This document shows positions 33,330-42,312 of a stretch of 46,682 nucleotides of DNA, one piece after another. A model generated the notes under the pieces. It was not told the DNA's origin. It searched no databases and was given only the letters and a program-made list of their open reading frames with translations. The position numbers and the translations under genes were made by a program. Within the stretch, counting starts at the first letter, position 1. Each line of letters starts with the position of its first letter. The stretch spans positions 1 through 46,682 of the forward strand of contig VGXU01000017.1 of the NCBI GenBank assembly GCA_016873215.1, in the 5' to 3' direction. Origin of the DNA: Planctomycetota bacterium (GTDB lineage Bacteria > Planctomycetota > Phycisphaerae > Sedimentisphaerales > Anaerohalosphaeraceae).

Positions 33330-34645
33330 TCCTTATCCTCCGGTATTTCGACAATTCGAATACAGACAGGCTTTCCACTAATAATATCCAATGTTGCAAT
33401 TTCCTCAAGGGCCGCGTTCATATTCTTTTGCTGTGTCGGATGGGTGGTGATCACCACGGGGACGGTATTGTCCGGCCCCATTCCCTCGTGCTGAATGGCG
33501 CCGCTGATGCTGATGTTGTGGTTTCCGAGAACCTGAGCATATTTGGCGGTAACGCCGGGGACATCTTTGGCCATCAGCCGGACATAATAGCGGCAGGTGA
33601 TATTATCGATGTTTTGAATTTTCGGTTTTTCATCGCTTCGCAGTATCGGCATTGCCTCGAAAAGCCGCTGACTGTTGCCCATAGCGATTTCGATGAGGTC
33701 GGCTACGACGGCACTGGCAGTGGCCATCATCCCCGCGCCGCGTCCGAAGTACATCGTGTTGCCCACGGCGTGTCCGAAAACACTGATTGCGTTGAACGGC
33801 CCGCCAATCCGCGCCAGCGGTGTATCCTCGTGAATCAGCGACGGATGAATACGCAGCGAAACCGCGCCTTCGGCATTAACCTGCCCGATGGCAAGCAGTT
33901 TCAGCACATATCCCATTTCCTGTGCATTGCGGATATCCTCAATCTGAACGGTCTCAATGCCTTCGACGCTGATATCTTTCATCCGGAACTGGTATCCGAA
34001 CGTCAATCCTGCCAGAATAGCCAGCTTGTGGGCTGCGTCCGTGCCGTTAATGTCGAATGTCGGGTCGGACTCGGCATACCCTTTTTGCTGGGCCTGCGCC
34101 AACGCGGTCGGGAAGTCCAGCCCTTTTTGAGTCATATTGGTCAAAATGTAATTGCATGTTCCGTTGAGAATTCCGTACAGGGCGGTGATGCGGTTTGCCG
34201 CAAGCCCTGTGCGGAGCGCGGAAATAATCGGAATGCCGCCGGCGCAACTGGCTTCAAAGGCAATACATTTGTTCTGTTTGCGGGCCAGTTCGAAGAGCGA
34301 TTGGCCGTGTTCAGCCAGCAAAGCCTTATTGGCTGTGACAACGTGTTTGCCGGCCTGGAGCATTTTTTCCTGAATTTGCCTGGCGATTTTTGTCCCGCCG
34401 ACAAGTTCGACGCCAATCTGGATAGAGGGGTCATTCAGTACCCGGCCCAGGTCGTCGGAGAGCATTCCGGCCGGAAGATTAAACTTGCGGGCCGTTTTGG
34501 TGTCTTTATCGACAACGCAGACCAGTTCCAAGCGGATGCCCGTTCGCCGATAAATCGCCTCGGCCTCTTCCAGCAGCAGCCGAGCCACCCCGGTACCTAC
34601 TATCCCGAATCCGACCAGTCCAATACGAACAGAGTTGTGCAGCAT
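33326..34645 (-). CDS. hom: homoserine dehydrogenase
   Basis: The ATG at 34645 with AAGGA nine bases upstream is preferred over earlier in-frame codons. 439 residues. The NAD(P)-binding domain opens with VRIGLVGFGIVGTGVARLL; GTCNYILTNMTQKG and ESDPTFDINGTDAAHKLAIL are the catalytic-domain hallmarks of the family. A C-terminal ACT domain (YYVRLMAKDVPGVTAKYAQ onwards) implies feedback control by threonine. It reduces aspartate semialdehyde to homoserine. It follows xylA by 38 bases and overlaps the putative homoserine kinase, so it may be transcribed with both. Confidence 0.95.
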   Translation of the reverse strand: MLHNSVRIGLVGFGIVGTGVARLLLEEAEAIYRRTGIRLELVCVVDKDTKTARKFNLPAGMLSDDLGRVLNDPSIQIGVELVGGTKIARQIQEKMLQAGKHVVTANKALLAEHGQSLFELARKQNKCIAFEASCAGGIPIISALRTGLAANRITALYGILNGTCNYILTNMTQKGLDFPTALAQAQQKGYAESDPTFDINGTDAAHKLAILAGLTFGYQFRMKDISVEGIETVQIEDIRNAQEMGYVLKLLAIGQVNAEGAVSLRIHPSLIHEDTPLARIGGPFNAISVFGHAVGNTMYFGRGAGMMATASAVVADLIEIAMGNSQRLFEAMPILRSDEKPKIQNIDNITCRYYVRLMAKDVPGVTAKYAQVLGNHNISISGAIQHEGMGPDNTVPVVITTHPTQQKNMNAALEEIATLDIISGKPVCIRIVEIPEDKD

Positions 34646-34683
34646 TATCGTTCCTTGTAAAAATGACACTTAATAAATCCATT

Positions 34684-35994
34684 TTAGAGATATTCGTTGA
34701 GGATATTTTCGAGCAGTTCCTGCCGGCCGGACTGGAGTTTCGGTTCGCCGTTTTCGAGAATATAGGTCTCCAGCTTCTTGAAGTTCATCTTGCCTGACTC
34801 AATCATTCTGCCGAATCGGGTATCCCACCCGGCGTAGCGTTTGGCAACGGCCTTCTCGATGACCCTGTCTTTAATCAGTTTGGCCGCGATTTTCAGACCG
34901 CGTGCAAAGGCATCCATCGCGCCGATGTGCGCGTAGAACAAATCAATGTGGTCAATCGACTGCCGGCGGACGTGGGCGTCGAAATTCAGGCCGCCGGTCT
35001 TAAAGCCGCCGGCCTTGAGGATCGTGTACATCGCCAGCGACGTATCGTACAGGTCGGTCGGGAACTGGTCGGTGTCCCAGCCCAGCAGCAGGTCGCCGCG
35101 ATTGGCATCGACAGAACCGAGTATGCCGTTGGCTGCGGAAAATTCCAGTTCATGATGGAACGTGTGGGCCGCCAGTGTCGCGTGGTTGGCCTCGATATTC
35201 ATCTTGAAGTACGGCAGCAGGTTATACTTCTGCAAGAAAGCAAGGCAGTTGCCCGCGTCAAAATCGTATTGATGCTTGGTCGGCTCTTTAGGCTTCGGCT
35301 CGATATAAAGCTGACCCTTGAAGCCGATTTTCTTTTTATGGTCAACGGCCAGATGCAGCAGCATCGCCAGATGGTCCAGTTCCCGCCCCATATCGGTATT
35401 GAGCAGGGTGTCGTAGCCTTCCCGACCGCCCCAGAAGACGTAGCCCTGACCGCCGAGTTCCTTGGTGATTTCCATCGCTTTCTTAATCTGGCTGGCGGCA
35501 TAAGCGAATACGTGCGGATTGGGATTCGTCCCCGCCCCGGCCATAAACCGCGGATGCGAAAAGGCGTTGGTCGTACCCCACAGCAGCTTGACGCCGGTGT
35601 TGCGCTGGAGCTTTTTGGCCAGCTTGGTCATCTTGTCCAGCCGGCTGTTCGTCTCGGCCAGTGTCTTGGCTTCCGGAGCGATATCCCTGTCGTGGAAGCA
35701 CCAGAACTGCACGCCCAGCTTGGTGAAAAATTCAAACGCCGCATGCATCGTATCTTCGGCCCGCTGCATCGGGTCGGCGGCCTTGTTATATCGGCGGACA
35801 ATCGTATTGGCTCCGAATTGGTCCGTCCCCAGCCCTTTGAGCGTGTGCCAATAACAAACAGCGAAACGCAGATGCTCGGCCATTGTCTTGCCTAAGATTT
35901 TCTCTTTTGCATTGTAATGCTTAAAGGCCAGCGGATTCTTGGACTTCGGACCTTCGTACTCAATTGTCTTTTTTACTTCTGGAAAAAATTCCAT
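34684..35994 (-). CDS. xylA: xylose isomerase
   Basis: 436 residues, class II length. It interconverts D-xylose and D-xylulose using two divalent metals. Motifs: [12 protein letters not shown] with the catalytic His, [35 protein letters not shown] with metal-binding Glu and the active-site Lys, and [18 protein letters not shown]; the C-terminal region reads [19 protein letters not shown]. The ribosome binding site is weak. It lies 84 bases downstream of xylB, in the reverse of the common xylA-xylB order, with a palindrome in the gap. Confidence 0.96.
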   Translation of the reverse strand: MEFFPEVKKTIEYEGPKSKNPLAFKHYNAKEKILGKTMAEHLRFAVCYWHTLKGLGTDQFGANTIVRRYNKAADPMQRAEDTMHAAFEFFTKLGVQFWCFHDRDIAPEAKTLAETNSRLDKMTKLAKKLQRNTGVKLLWGTTNAFSHPRFMAGAGTNPNPHVFAYAASQIKKAMEITKELGGQGYVFWGGREGYDTLLNTDMGRELDHLAMLLHLAVDHKKKIGFKGQLYIEPKPKEPTKHQYDFDAGNCLAFLQKYNLLPYFKMNIEANHATLAAHTFHHELEFSAANGILGSVDANRGDLLLGWDTDQFPTDLYDTSLAMYTILKAGGFKTGGLNFDAHVRRQSIDHIDLFYAHIGAMDAFARGLKIAAKLIKDRVIEKAVAKRYAGWDTRFGRMIESGKMNFKKLETYILENGEPKLQSGRQELLENILNEYL

Positions 35995-36043
35995 TTTATA
36001 AATCTCTTGTCAAAAGTTTTAATTTCCGGTTCCTGCGGAGTTT

Positions 36044-36057
36044 CTATCTTAAGATAG
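36044..36057. promoter_or_regulatory. 14-bp perfect palindrome between xylB and xylA, possible operator
   Basis: CTATCTTAAGATAG, 49 bases upstream of the xylA start. A very similar dyad, CTATC and GATAG around a 5-base centre, lies directly before xylB. Two related dyads at the heads of two xylose genes suggest a regulator site, but the evidence is pattern only. Confidence 0.35.
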
Positions 36058-36078
36058 CCGCAATAAGCAATTACTGCG

Positions 36079-37563
36079 TCAAATTCCGGCTTTTTCCAAT
36101 GCTTTCAGCCAGTTTCCATACGCTTTTTTGCAGGCGGGTTTCATTTTTGCGTCCGGCTCTATCGTTTGTAATTTCTTGAGCGTTGCGAACGCCTCCGGGG
36201 CGGACTTATAGATTTCCGCTCCCAGCCCCGCGCCGCGTGCAGCACCCTCTGAGCCATCGGTATTATACAATTCTACCATCGCACCGGTCAGTGATGCGAA
36301 AGTTTTCGCAAAAATACCCGACAGGAACATATTCGCCTTGCCTGCCCGGACGGTTTTGATTCGCAGGCCCATATCCTTCATAATCTCCAGTCCATAATTA
36401 AGGGCGAAGACGATACCTTCCTGCGACGCCCGCAGAATATGGCCCAGATGATGCGTGTTCAAATCGAGGTTTTGGATTGAAGCGCCGATATTGTTATTTT
36501 CAAGCGTCCGCTCGGCGCCGTTGCCGTAAGGCAAAATCACAAGCCCATCGCTGCCGACGGCAATCTTCTCCGCAAGGGCGTTCATCTCCGGATAGTCCTT
36601 CCCGGCCATCACATTATGCTTGAGCCAGCTATTGAGCCGGCCTGTACCGTTGACGCAAAGCAATACGCCGTTACGGCAGGCCTTGGGGGTATCATTGACG
36701 TGCAAAAATGTATTGACGCGGGACTTCGGGTCGTACGCGGCTTTGTTGCTGATGCCATAGACGACGCCGCTGGTGCCGGCGGTAGCGGCAATTTCGCCGG
36801 GGTTGAGAACATTGAGCGAAAGGGCGTTATTCGGCTGGTCACCGGCGCGATACGTCACCGGTGTCCCGGCCATAAGTCCAAGCTCGTTTGCCGCCGCCGC
36901 AGTCAATTGTCCCTGCATCCCGAATGTCGGCACAATCTCCGGCAGAAACGATTCGTCAAAGCCGTAATGCTTCATCAGGAAATCCGCCGGTTTGCGCTTA
37001 ATGAAATCCCACAATATCATTTCCGATAGTCCCGAAGCGGTCGTGGCCGCAAGGCCTGTCATTTTCATCGCCAGCCAATCGCCGGGAAGCATAATTTTGA
37101 AAACCCGCTTGAAATTGGGGGGTTCGTTTTCTTTGACCCATCGGAGTTTGCCGGCGGTGAAATTGCCGGGCAGATTGAGGAGATTTTTAAGGCATTTCTT
37201 GGCCCCGATTTTCTGTACGGCTTTTTGACCGATTTTGACTGCCCGGCTGTCGCACCAGATAATTGACGGGCGAATCACAGTCATAGCCTTATCCACGCAC
37301 ACCAGCCCGTGCATCTGGTAGCTGATGCCGATGGCCTTGATATCGGCGGGGTTGACCCCCGATTCAGCCAGGACGCGGGCGGTGGCGCCTTTGAGGTTGT
37401 CCCACCACAGTTGCGGGTTCTGCTCGGCAAAGCCGGGCTGGGGCGACTGGATGGGCATCTCTGTCGGCGGCCAGCAACAGGACGATTCGACCTGGCCCGT
37501 CTGGGCATTCAGCAAGGTCGCTTTAATCGACGATGTGCCGGAATCGTAGCCGAGTAGAAACAT
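36079..37563 (-). CDS. xylB: xylulokinase
   Basis: The ATG at 37563 has GAGGA six bases upstream and gives the canonical FGGY-kinase start FLLGYDSGTSSIKATLL. 494 residues. It phosphorylates D-xylulose to xylulose-5-phosphate. Other family marks are QMHGLVCVDKAMTVIRP (substrate-binding MHG), WCDSRA, GDWLAMKMTG and the ATP-site AATAGTSGVVYG. The C-terminal glycine motif lies in DGSEGAARGAGLGAEIY. With xylA downstream it makes a complete xylose entry route into the pentose phosphate pathway. Confidence 0.94.
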   Translation of the reverse strand: MFLLGYDSGTSSIKATLLNAQTGQVESSCCWPPTEMPIQSPQPGFAEQNPQLWWDNLKGATARVLAESGVNPADIKAIGISYQMHGLVCVDKAMTVIRPSIIWCDSRAVKIGQKAVQKIGAKKCLKNLLNLPGNFTAGKLRWVKENEPPNFKRVFKIMLPGDWLAMKMTGLAATTASGLSEMILWDFIKRKPADFLMKHYGFDESFLPEIVPTFGMQGQLTAAAANELGLMAGTPVTYRAGDQPNNALSLNVLNPGEIAATAGTSGVVYGISNKAAYDPKSRVNTFLHVNDTPKACRNGVLLCVNGTGRLNSWLKHNVMAGKDYPEMNALAEKIAVGSDGLVILPYGNGAERTLENNNIGASIQNLDLNTHHLGHILRASQEGIVFALNYGLEIMKDMGLRIKTVRAGKANMFLSGIFAKTFASLTGAMVELYNTDGSEGAARGAGLGAEIYKSAPEAFATLKKLQTIEPDAKMKPACKKAYGNWLKALEKAGI

Positions 37564-37565
37564 AG

Positions 37566-37580
37566 CTATCCTCAAGATAG
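37566..37580. promoter_or_regulatory. dyad overlapping the xylB ribosome binding site, possible operator
   Basis: CTATC-CTCAA-GATAG on the + strand; on the minus strand it reads CTATCTTGAGGATAG and includes the GAGG of xylB. It shares its CTATCTT half with the palindrome before xylA (36044-36057). Confidence 0.3.
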
Positions 37581-37651
37581 TAAAGGTTTTAGTCTGTCAG
37601 AGGGATAGTATGACGGCCTCGGTCGGGGATGTCAAGTTTTAAGTTAAGCGG

Positions 37652-38209
37652 CTATGGCTTGGGCGATTTTTCTTCTGTTTTCAGCTTCATCGCCGCGGAG
37701 TTGATGCAGTACCGCAGGCCCGTCGGGCCGGGGCCGTCGTCGAAAACATGCCCCAGATGGCCGCCGCAGCGCGAGCAGATGATTTCCGTGCGTATCATAC
37801 CGTGGCTGGAGTCCCGGCGTTGTTTGACGCTGTTGGCGTCGGCGGGGGCCGTGAAGCTGGGCCAGCCGCAGTGCGAATTGAACTGGTCTTTGGTCGAGAA
37901 AATAATATTGCCGCACCCGGAACAGACGTAATTGCCGTCTTTATCCGGCTTGAGATAATATAGTCCCGTGAAGGGGCGTTCCGTGCCTTTCTTACGCAAT
38001 ATAGTGTATTGCTCGGATGTCAGCCTGTTTTCCCATTGCATATCGGTCAATTCCTGCCAGTTAATCGGTTCATCTTTTTTCGTATCCATGACAGAAACCT
38101 CCTTTGTTTGGTTGGGTACGGTTAACACGGTTCCCTCGCCGGGTTTGTCCGAGCAGCCCGGAAACATAATTAAAAACATCGCGTAAAATAAAACATATAT
38201 AGTCGGCAT
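37652..38209 (-). CDS. msrB: peptide methionine (R)-sulfoxide reductase MsrB, lipoprotein form
   Basis: 185 residues. The N-terminus is a hydrophobic signal ending in a Cys (FLIMFPGCSDKP, Cys19), so it is probably a lipoprotein. After a short spacer comes a complete MsrB domain: structural zinc cysteines at 96, 99, 145 and 148 (CSGCG and CSRCGGHLGHVFDDGP), the HCGWPSF loop with Cys114, and the catalytic Cys168 in GLRYCINSAAM. It repairs oxidised methionine, here on the outer face of a membrane. It follows the GH2 gene by 58 bases with GGGAT before the start. Confidence 0.93.
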   Translation of the reverse strand: MPTIYVLFYAMFLIMFPGCSDKPGEGTVLTVPNQTKEVSVMDTKKDEPINWQELTDMQWENRLTSEQYTILRKKGTERPFTGLYYLKPDKDGNYVCSGCGNIIFSTKDQFNSHCGWPSFTAPADANSVKQRRDSSHGMIRTEIICSRCGGHLGHVFDDGPGPTGLRYCINSAAMKLKTEEKSPKP

Positions 38210-38267
38210 TTGATAATCCCATATCTCTTTTATATGTTTTACGCGTGCGGAGACAGAGGCGTTCGGA

Positions 38268-41093
38268 TTATTTCGTTGGATTTAAGATATCTTGGACTGC
38301 TGCGATGTCGACTTCGATTTTGGGATTGAAGTATTTTGAATTCATATAGCGCAGCAACGAGTATTTTAATTGTCTTTCAACCGGACGGCTGTCAAGATTG
38401 TCAGAGATATTCACGCTGCATACCACAAGCGAACCAGTGCCGACTTTGGCTTCAAATACCAGGCCGAGCTTTTGAGGTTCGAACCAGTCCGGTACGACCT
38501 GGATAATCGGCCGCAGGGATTTGGGCAGATGGTCCATGGGTATGGCCGCGGCATTTCGTATAGGTGAGGACCACTGCCAGTTGCTGTGGTATTCAGTAGG
38601 GAAGTCCGCCAGGGCCGGGTGTTTAGGATCACATAGTATTCCCAGCGTATGCGGCGCCTGGCCGCCGGTCCAGGCGGTATTCCAGAAGATTGAAGAGAAG
38701 CCGATTTTGACATCGGTTTTAACCGTCGCGGGATTTAAGGCCAGAAGCACTTTGCCGCCCCGTCGGAGGTAATCGATCGTTTCGGGTGTGAGGTTATGAG
38801 CGACCCTGACCTTATCATCGGCAGGAGGAGTAACCGTATCCGGATAGACCCAGATATCCCAGTCATTGGCTGAAGTTGTTTTTTCAATTGCCAGTTGGAG
38901 TTTGTATTTGGCCGGGATTGATAAATCCGATAGAACAATCTTGATATCACCCATGGTGTAGAGGTCGCCGGCCGGCAGTTGGTCTTTATGCAGAGTGCCT
39001 TGCCTGACGGTTTTACCCGCTGTGTCCAGAAGGAACCATTTGATATTGACATTACTCAGGTCGGTCGGTCCGAATTGGCTGACATCAACCTGTGCCGAGA
39101 GGGTCTCTGATGAGGTAAATACGCGTTTAGACAGTCGAGCCAGGGGTACTACAGGTCCGCAAAATCGGTTGTATTCCTCAGGGCTGACATACGGTTTGGA
39201 ATCCCAGAAAGGATCCAGTACGCCTACCAGGGCCGTTCCCTGGCCGGGGAAGTCGTGCAGGTCAAGCAGTTGAAAACCGCCGAAATGCGGGGTTCGCAGC
39301 GCTGATTCGATTTCCTCTTTGTAGCAGAGCGTTTGCAGTTTACCGGATGCCATGAGAAAATCATGGGCCTGGTCGAGCATATTCTTCTGCTTAAGGAACT
39401 CGCGAAAAACTTCGAAATTTTTGGGCTTTAATACGCCGGTGTATTTTTTCATTTCATCGAAGTTGGGATAGACGCACCATTGACCGATCTCATGGGAAAT
39501 AGTCGGCTGATTGGGAAATTGTTTTATATAACCGCTATAGTCGGTCATGGTTTCAGGAGCTTTGCTGTTGATGCGGCTTTTGAGTTCCTGGCCCCATCCC
39601 TGGATTCGCGGACCGGGAGTAACATGGTAATCGCTTTCTTTGATGAGCGGCCAGGCGGAGGCGCTGGTTACCAGGCGGCGGGAATCCTCTTGTTTGTAGT
39701 GCGATACCCATTTTCTCAGATATGCGGCGCCGCGTTCCGGGCCAGCCGGTTCGTTTCCATAGGCAAAAAGTAAAAAAGATGGATGATTTCCGTAGGCCTT
39801 CAGTATCGCGTCGGCTTCTTTATACAGCCAGGCGTCAACGGGTTTTCCGTCACCGATACTTGACCCCCCGTTGGCCCAGGACGAACATTCAACCTGGTAA
39901 TAAAAACCAAGTTTATCGGCGGCAATGAAGGCAGCCTCGGGCGGACACCACGAATGAAAACGAATGTGGTTCAGACCATGGTTTTTGCAGATATTGATGA
40001 TGCGTTTCCATGCCTTGACATCTGTAGGCGGGTAGCCGGTCTTCGGGAAGATACAGCATTCCAGCGTACCCCGCATGAAGGCGGGGAGGCCGTTGAGGAT
40101 AATACGGTTTTCCTTTGTCGTCACTTCTCGCATGCCGAAGACTGTTTCGTGTTCATCCTCGCCGGCATTTGAGAGAAACTGTATTTTTAATTTGTATAAA
40201 TTGGGGTTAAATTCATCCCATACTTTTATGTTGTCACCCAGTGGAACAATTATTTCTGTGCCGCCAAGTGCGGAATCCACGACGAATGGACTTTCGGAGG
40301 ATTTGACCTTTCGGCCGTTAAATAAAACATCCAGAATCAATTGGCCGGATATCGACTGGCCTGTCCGATTGCCAAATTGGACTTGAACCTTGACTGAGCT
40401 GCTTTTTAAATCGGGGTAAACCAGCACATCCTCAATCCAGGCGGCGGGGTCGGCCTGCAATTCAATTTTCCCGACGATGCCGTTCCAGTTGGATTGCGTA
40501 TGATCGGAAATACTATGAGAATTGGCTCCAACATCAACAATCACCCGGTTATCGACACGAATGGTCAGGGTATGTTTGCCGGGTGTGAGAAATTGGCTCA
40601 AGTCATAAAGGTGCGGCGTTGACAGATGATTGGCCGAACCGACTGTATGAGAATCAATCCAAACTGTTGTCTCCCAGTGCGGCCGTTCGAGTGTGAGGGT
40701 GATATGCTTATTTTCCCATGACTTTGAAATAGTCACTGTTTTTTGGTACCATGCCGCGCCTTTGTAATACTTATACGGCTGAAGCCAGAAAGGACACTTG
40801 AAATCCTCGGCCCGAATATAACTCTGAAATCGCGGTTCGGACAGCAGCTCTTTGCCTATCCGCGTCGTCCATTCGGTTTTCGCAGAAGGCTTGTCGCCGA
40901 ATCCCTCCTCCTGCAAAGAACCGGGCAGATGAATCGTGTCGGTCGTTTTAAGGTCGCCGGCAAACCATTTCTGCTCGATGCCCTGGTTCTGTTTATCCAG
41001 TGCAAATCGCCAATCACCGGATAAATCCATCTTAAGCGGGCTTGAATGTGCAATTGAGACCATGCTAATAAACAGTACGCCTATCGTTCTCAT
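38268..41093 (-). CDS. glycoside hydrolase family 2 protein, exported
   Basis: 941 residues with a short signal peptide (IGVLFISMVSIAHS). Domain order follows GH2. A sugar-binding jelly roll (~20-215) contains LTLERPHWETTVWIDSHTVG; an Ig-like domain (~220-320) follows. The TIM-barrel catalytic domain (~325-610) has HIRFHSWCPPEAAFIAADKLG, the acid/base Glu448 in YGNEPAGPE and the nucleophile Glu535 in SHEIGQW. The last 300 residues are extra beta-rich domains. Specificity (beta-galactosidase, glucuronidase, mannosidase) cannot be settled by eye. AGAAAGG precedes the ATG. The gene follows a symporter remnant by 19 bases, which hints at a former uptake and hydrolysis operon. Confidence 0.88.
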   Translation of the reverse strand: MRTIGVLFISMVSIAHSSPLKMDLSGDWRFALDKQNQGIEQKWFAGDLKTTDTIHLPGSLQEEGFGDKPSAKTEWTTRIGKELLSEPRFQSYIRAEDFKCPFWLQPYKYYKGAAWYQKTVTISKSWENKHITLTLERPHWETTVWIDSHTVGSANHLSTPHLYDLSQFLTPGKHTLTIRVDNRVIVDVGANSHSISDHTQSNWNGIVGKIELQADPAAWIEDVLVYPDLKSSSVKVQVQFGNRTGQSISGQLILDVLFNGRKVKSSESPFVVDSALGGTEIIVPLGDNIKVWDEFNPNLYKLKIQFLSNAGEDEHETVFGMREVTTKENRIILNGLPAFMRGTLECCIFPKTGYPPTDVKAWKRIINICKNHGLNHIRFHSWCPPEAAFIAADKLGFYYQVECSSWANGGSSIGDGKPVDAWLYKEADAILKAYGNHPSFLLFAYGNEPAGPERGAAYLRKWVSHYKQEDSRRLVTSASAWPLIKESDYHVTPGPRIQGWGQELKSRINSKAPETMTDYSGYIKQFPNQPTISHEIGQWCVYPNFDEMKKYTGVLKPKNFEVFREFLKQKNMLDQAHDFLMASGKLQTLCYKEEIESALRTPHFGGFQLLDLHDFPGQGTALVGVLDPFWDSKPYVSPEEYNRFCGPVVPLARLSKRVFTSSETLSAQVDVSQFGPTDLSNVNIKWFLLDTAGKTVRQGTLHKDQLPAGDLYTMGDIKIVLSDLSIPAKYKLQLAIEKTTSANDWDIWVYPDTVTPPADDKVRVAHNLTPETIDYLRRGGKVLLALNPATVKTDVKIGFSSIFWNTAWTGGQAPHTLGILCDPKHPALADFPTEYHSNWQWSSPIRNAAAIPMDHLPKSLRPIIQVVPDWFEPQKLGLVFEAKVGTGSLVVCSVNISDNLDSRPVERQLKYSLLRYMNSKYFNPKIEVDIAAVQDILNPTK

Positions 41094-41112
41094 AAAAGCC
41101 TTTCTGTGACAT

Positions 41113-41565
41113 TTACCAGAAAATGATATAAAAGATTACAATCAATGCCAGGACAATCCCGCCGATAATTTTCACTTCCGGTTTTGTTTCGGTGTCAATA
41201 TCTGTGCGTATCGGCAGCGTTTTGGATTTATCCAGAGGCATCCAGAAGGTCAACAGAATCATGATTAAAAGCACCAGTTGGAATGTGACCGCGACCGGAA
41301 TCAGAAAATGCAGGCCGGGAGCGTACTTCTGGAATATCGCGTAAATAAGAGGCCCCGAAATCAGCGCCGCAACACCCGCCATGCCCGGCGCGCTGGGCAC
41401 CAGTATCCCAAACAAAAACGCCGCCACAACGCCCGGCCAGATGTACCCCTGAAATTGCTGAATATATTGAAACACGCCGCCGAACTTCGGATCGTCAAGC
41501 ATCGGAGCCAATAAACATCCTCCCGCCGCGAAAACAAGCGGATGCCTTTGGGACGCTTTGCCCAT
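41113..41565 (-). pseudogene. C-terminal remnant of a sodium/solute symporter (SSS family)
   Basis: From about 41517 leftwards the frame encodes the end of an SSS-family symporter: APMLDDPKFGGVFQYIQQFQ, then GYIWPGVVAAFLFGILVPSAP and three more membrane helices to the usual C-terminal helix (IVLALIVIFYIIF). The first ~400 residues of such a protein are absent. Upstream, the frame enters sequence that in another frame encodes URO-D. The first in-frame ATG (41565) lies inside that other gene, so any product would be a 150-residue fragment. This is a deletion remnant or an assembly chimera, not a functional transporter. Confidence 0.75.
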
Positions 41566-42194
41566 GGTGTTGGTACCAGCGCGGTATCGCCGAATGCCAA
41601 CCCGGGCAATGTCATATAAATGCCGTAGTCGGTGGTATTGTAGTAATGCTTGACTTCACGGACAAAATGGGCGACATCTGCATCGCTCAATTCGCCGAAT
41701 TCCTCACAGTTATCCAGATAATTCAGTTTCTCGTCGTCAATCGGCTCCTGCCTGCGAATTGAATCCCAGAAAAAGCTGTCTTTGGGCATCTTGGCGCTGG
41801 CGCCGATGGAACTGTCACCTTGCGGGTACATCAGCAGGGCACCGTTGTCATCGACGGTATAGTTGAAATCCTCCGGCACAAGTACTTCTGTACCATCGAC
41901 CGGCATTATAAACGGTTTCCATTGGTCGTGAGTGAGGCCAAACATATCTTTGCGCGGATGAACACCCACGACATCAAGACCAAGGGCCTTACGAAGTGGG
42001 TCGTCGATTTCCCCCAGCATCTGGTAAGGCTCCGTCACCTTGACACGCCACTTCTTGTCGCCCAGCACGGCCTGCCGCAGTCGATGCACGGCACAAACCC
42101 CCATTCCCGTCTGACCGCCTGCGCCGAAATCGACGCATAGCCGGTCGGCAACTTTATGTTCCAGTACCGCCTGCAGTCGCTGTCGCGGTGTCAT
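41361..42194 (-). CDS. truncated uroporphyrinogen decarboxylase-like (URO-D/MtaA family) protein
   Basis: Residues 1-~219 match the URO-D / methylcobamide methyltransferase family found in planctomycete sugar loci: MTPRQRLQAVLEHKVADRLC, VDFGAGGQTGMG, then GIYMTLPGLAFGDTALVPTP and PKGIR. Full members run to roughly 330-400 residues. Here, after about residue 219 (position ~41538), the frame continues for 58 residues of Arg/Trp/Cys-rich sequence that is simply the symporter DNA read out of frame. The gene has lost its C-terminal third. The product is unlikely to be active, since part of the TIM barrel is missing. Confidence 0.75.
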   Translation of the reverse strand: MTPRQRLQAVLEHKVADRLCVDFGAGGQTGMGVCAVHRLRQAVLGDKKWRVKVTEPYQMLGEIDDPLRKALGLDVVGVHPRKDMFGLTHDQWKPFIMPVDGTEVLVPEDFNYTVDDNGALLMYPQGDSSIGASAKMPKDSFFWDSIRRQEPIDDEKLNYLDNCEEFGELSDADVAHFVREVKHYYNTTDYGIYMTLPGLAFGDTALVPTPWAKRPKGIRLFSRREDVYWLRCLTIRSSAACFNIFSNFRGTSGRALWRRFCLGYWCPARRAWRVLRR

Positions 42195-42312
42195 TTCTTT
42201 CCCTTTCCGTACGTCGGGTTATATATCATAAACAGACGGCTTTGAAAAGACACATTCCCGGATAGTATAGTTTCAAGGTGGGGGTGTTATTGAGGAGAAA
42301 GGGTGTGCCGGC

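Noticed and set aside
32733-33494. 253-codon open frame on the + strand
   Set aside because: Antisense to the phosphoglycerate-mutase-family gene.
33278-34660. 460-codon open frame on the + strand
   Set aside because: It lies entirely antisense to hom and the adjoining region, has no family motifs and reads as the complement of conserved coding sequence.
34927-35895. 322-codon open frame on the + strand
   Set aside because: Antisense to xylA with no recognisable domain.
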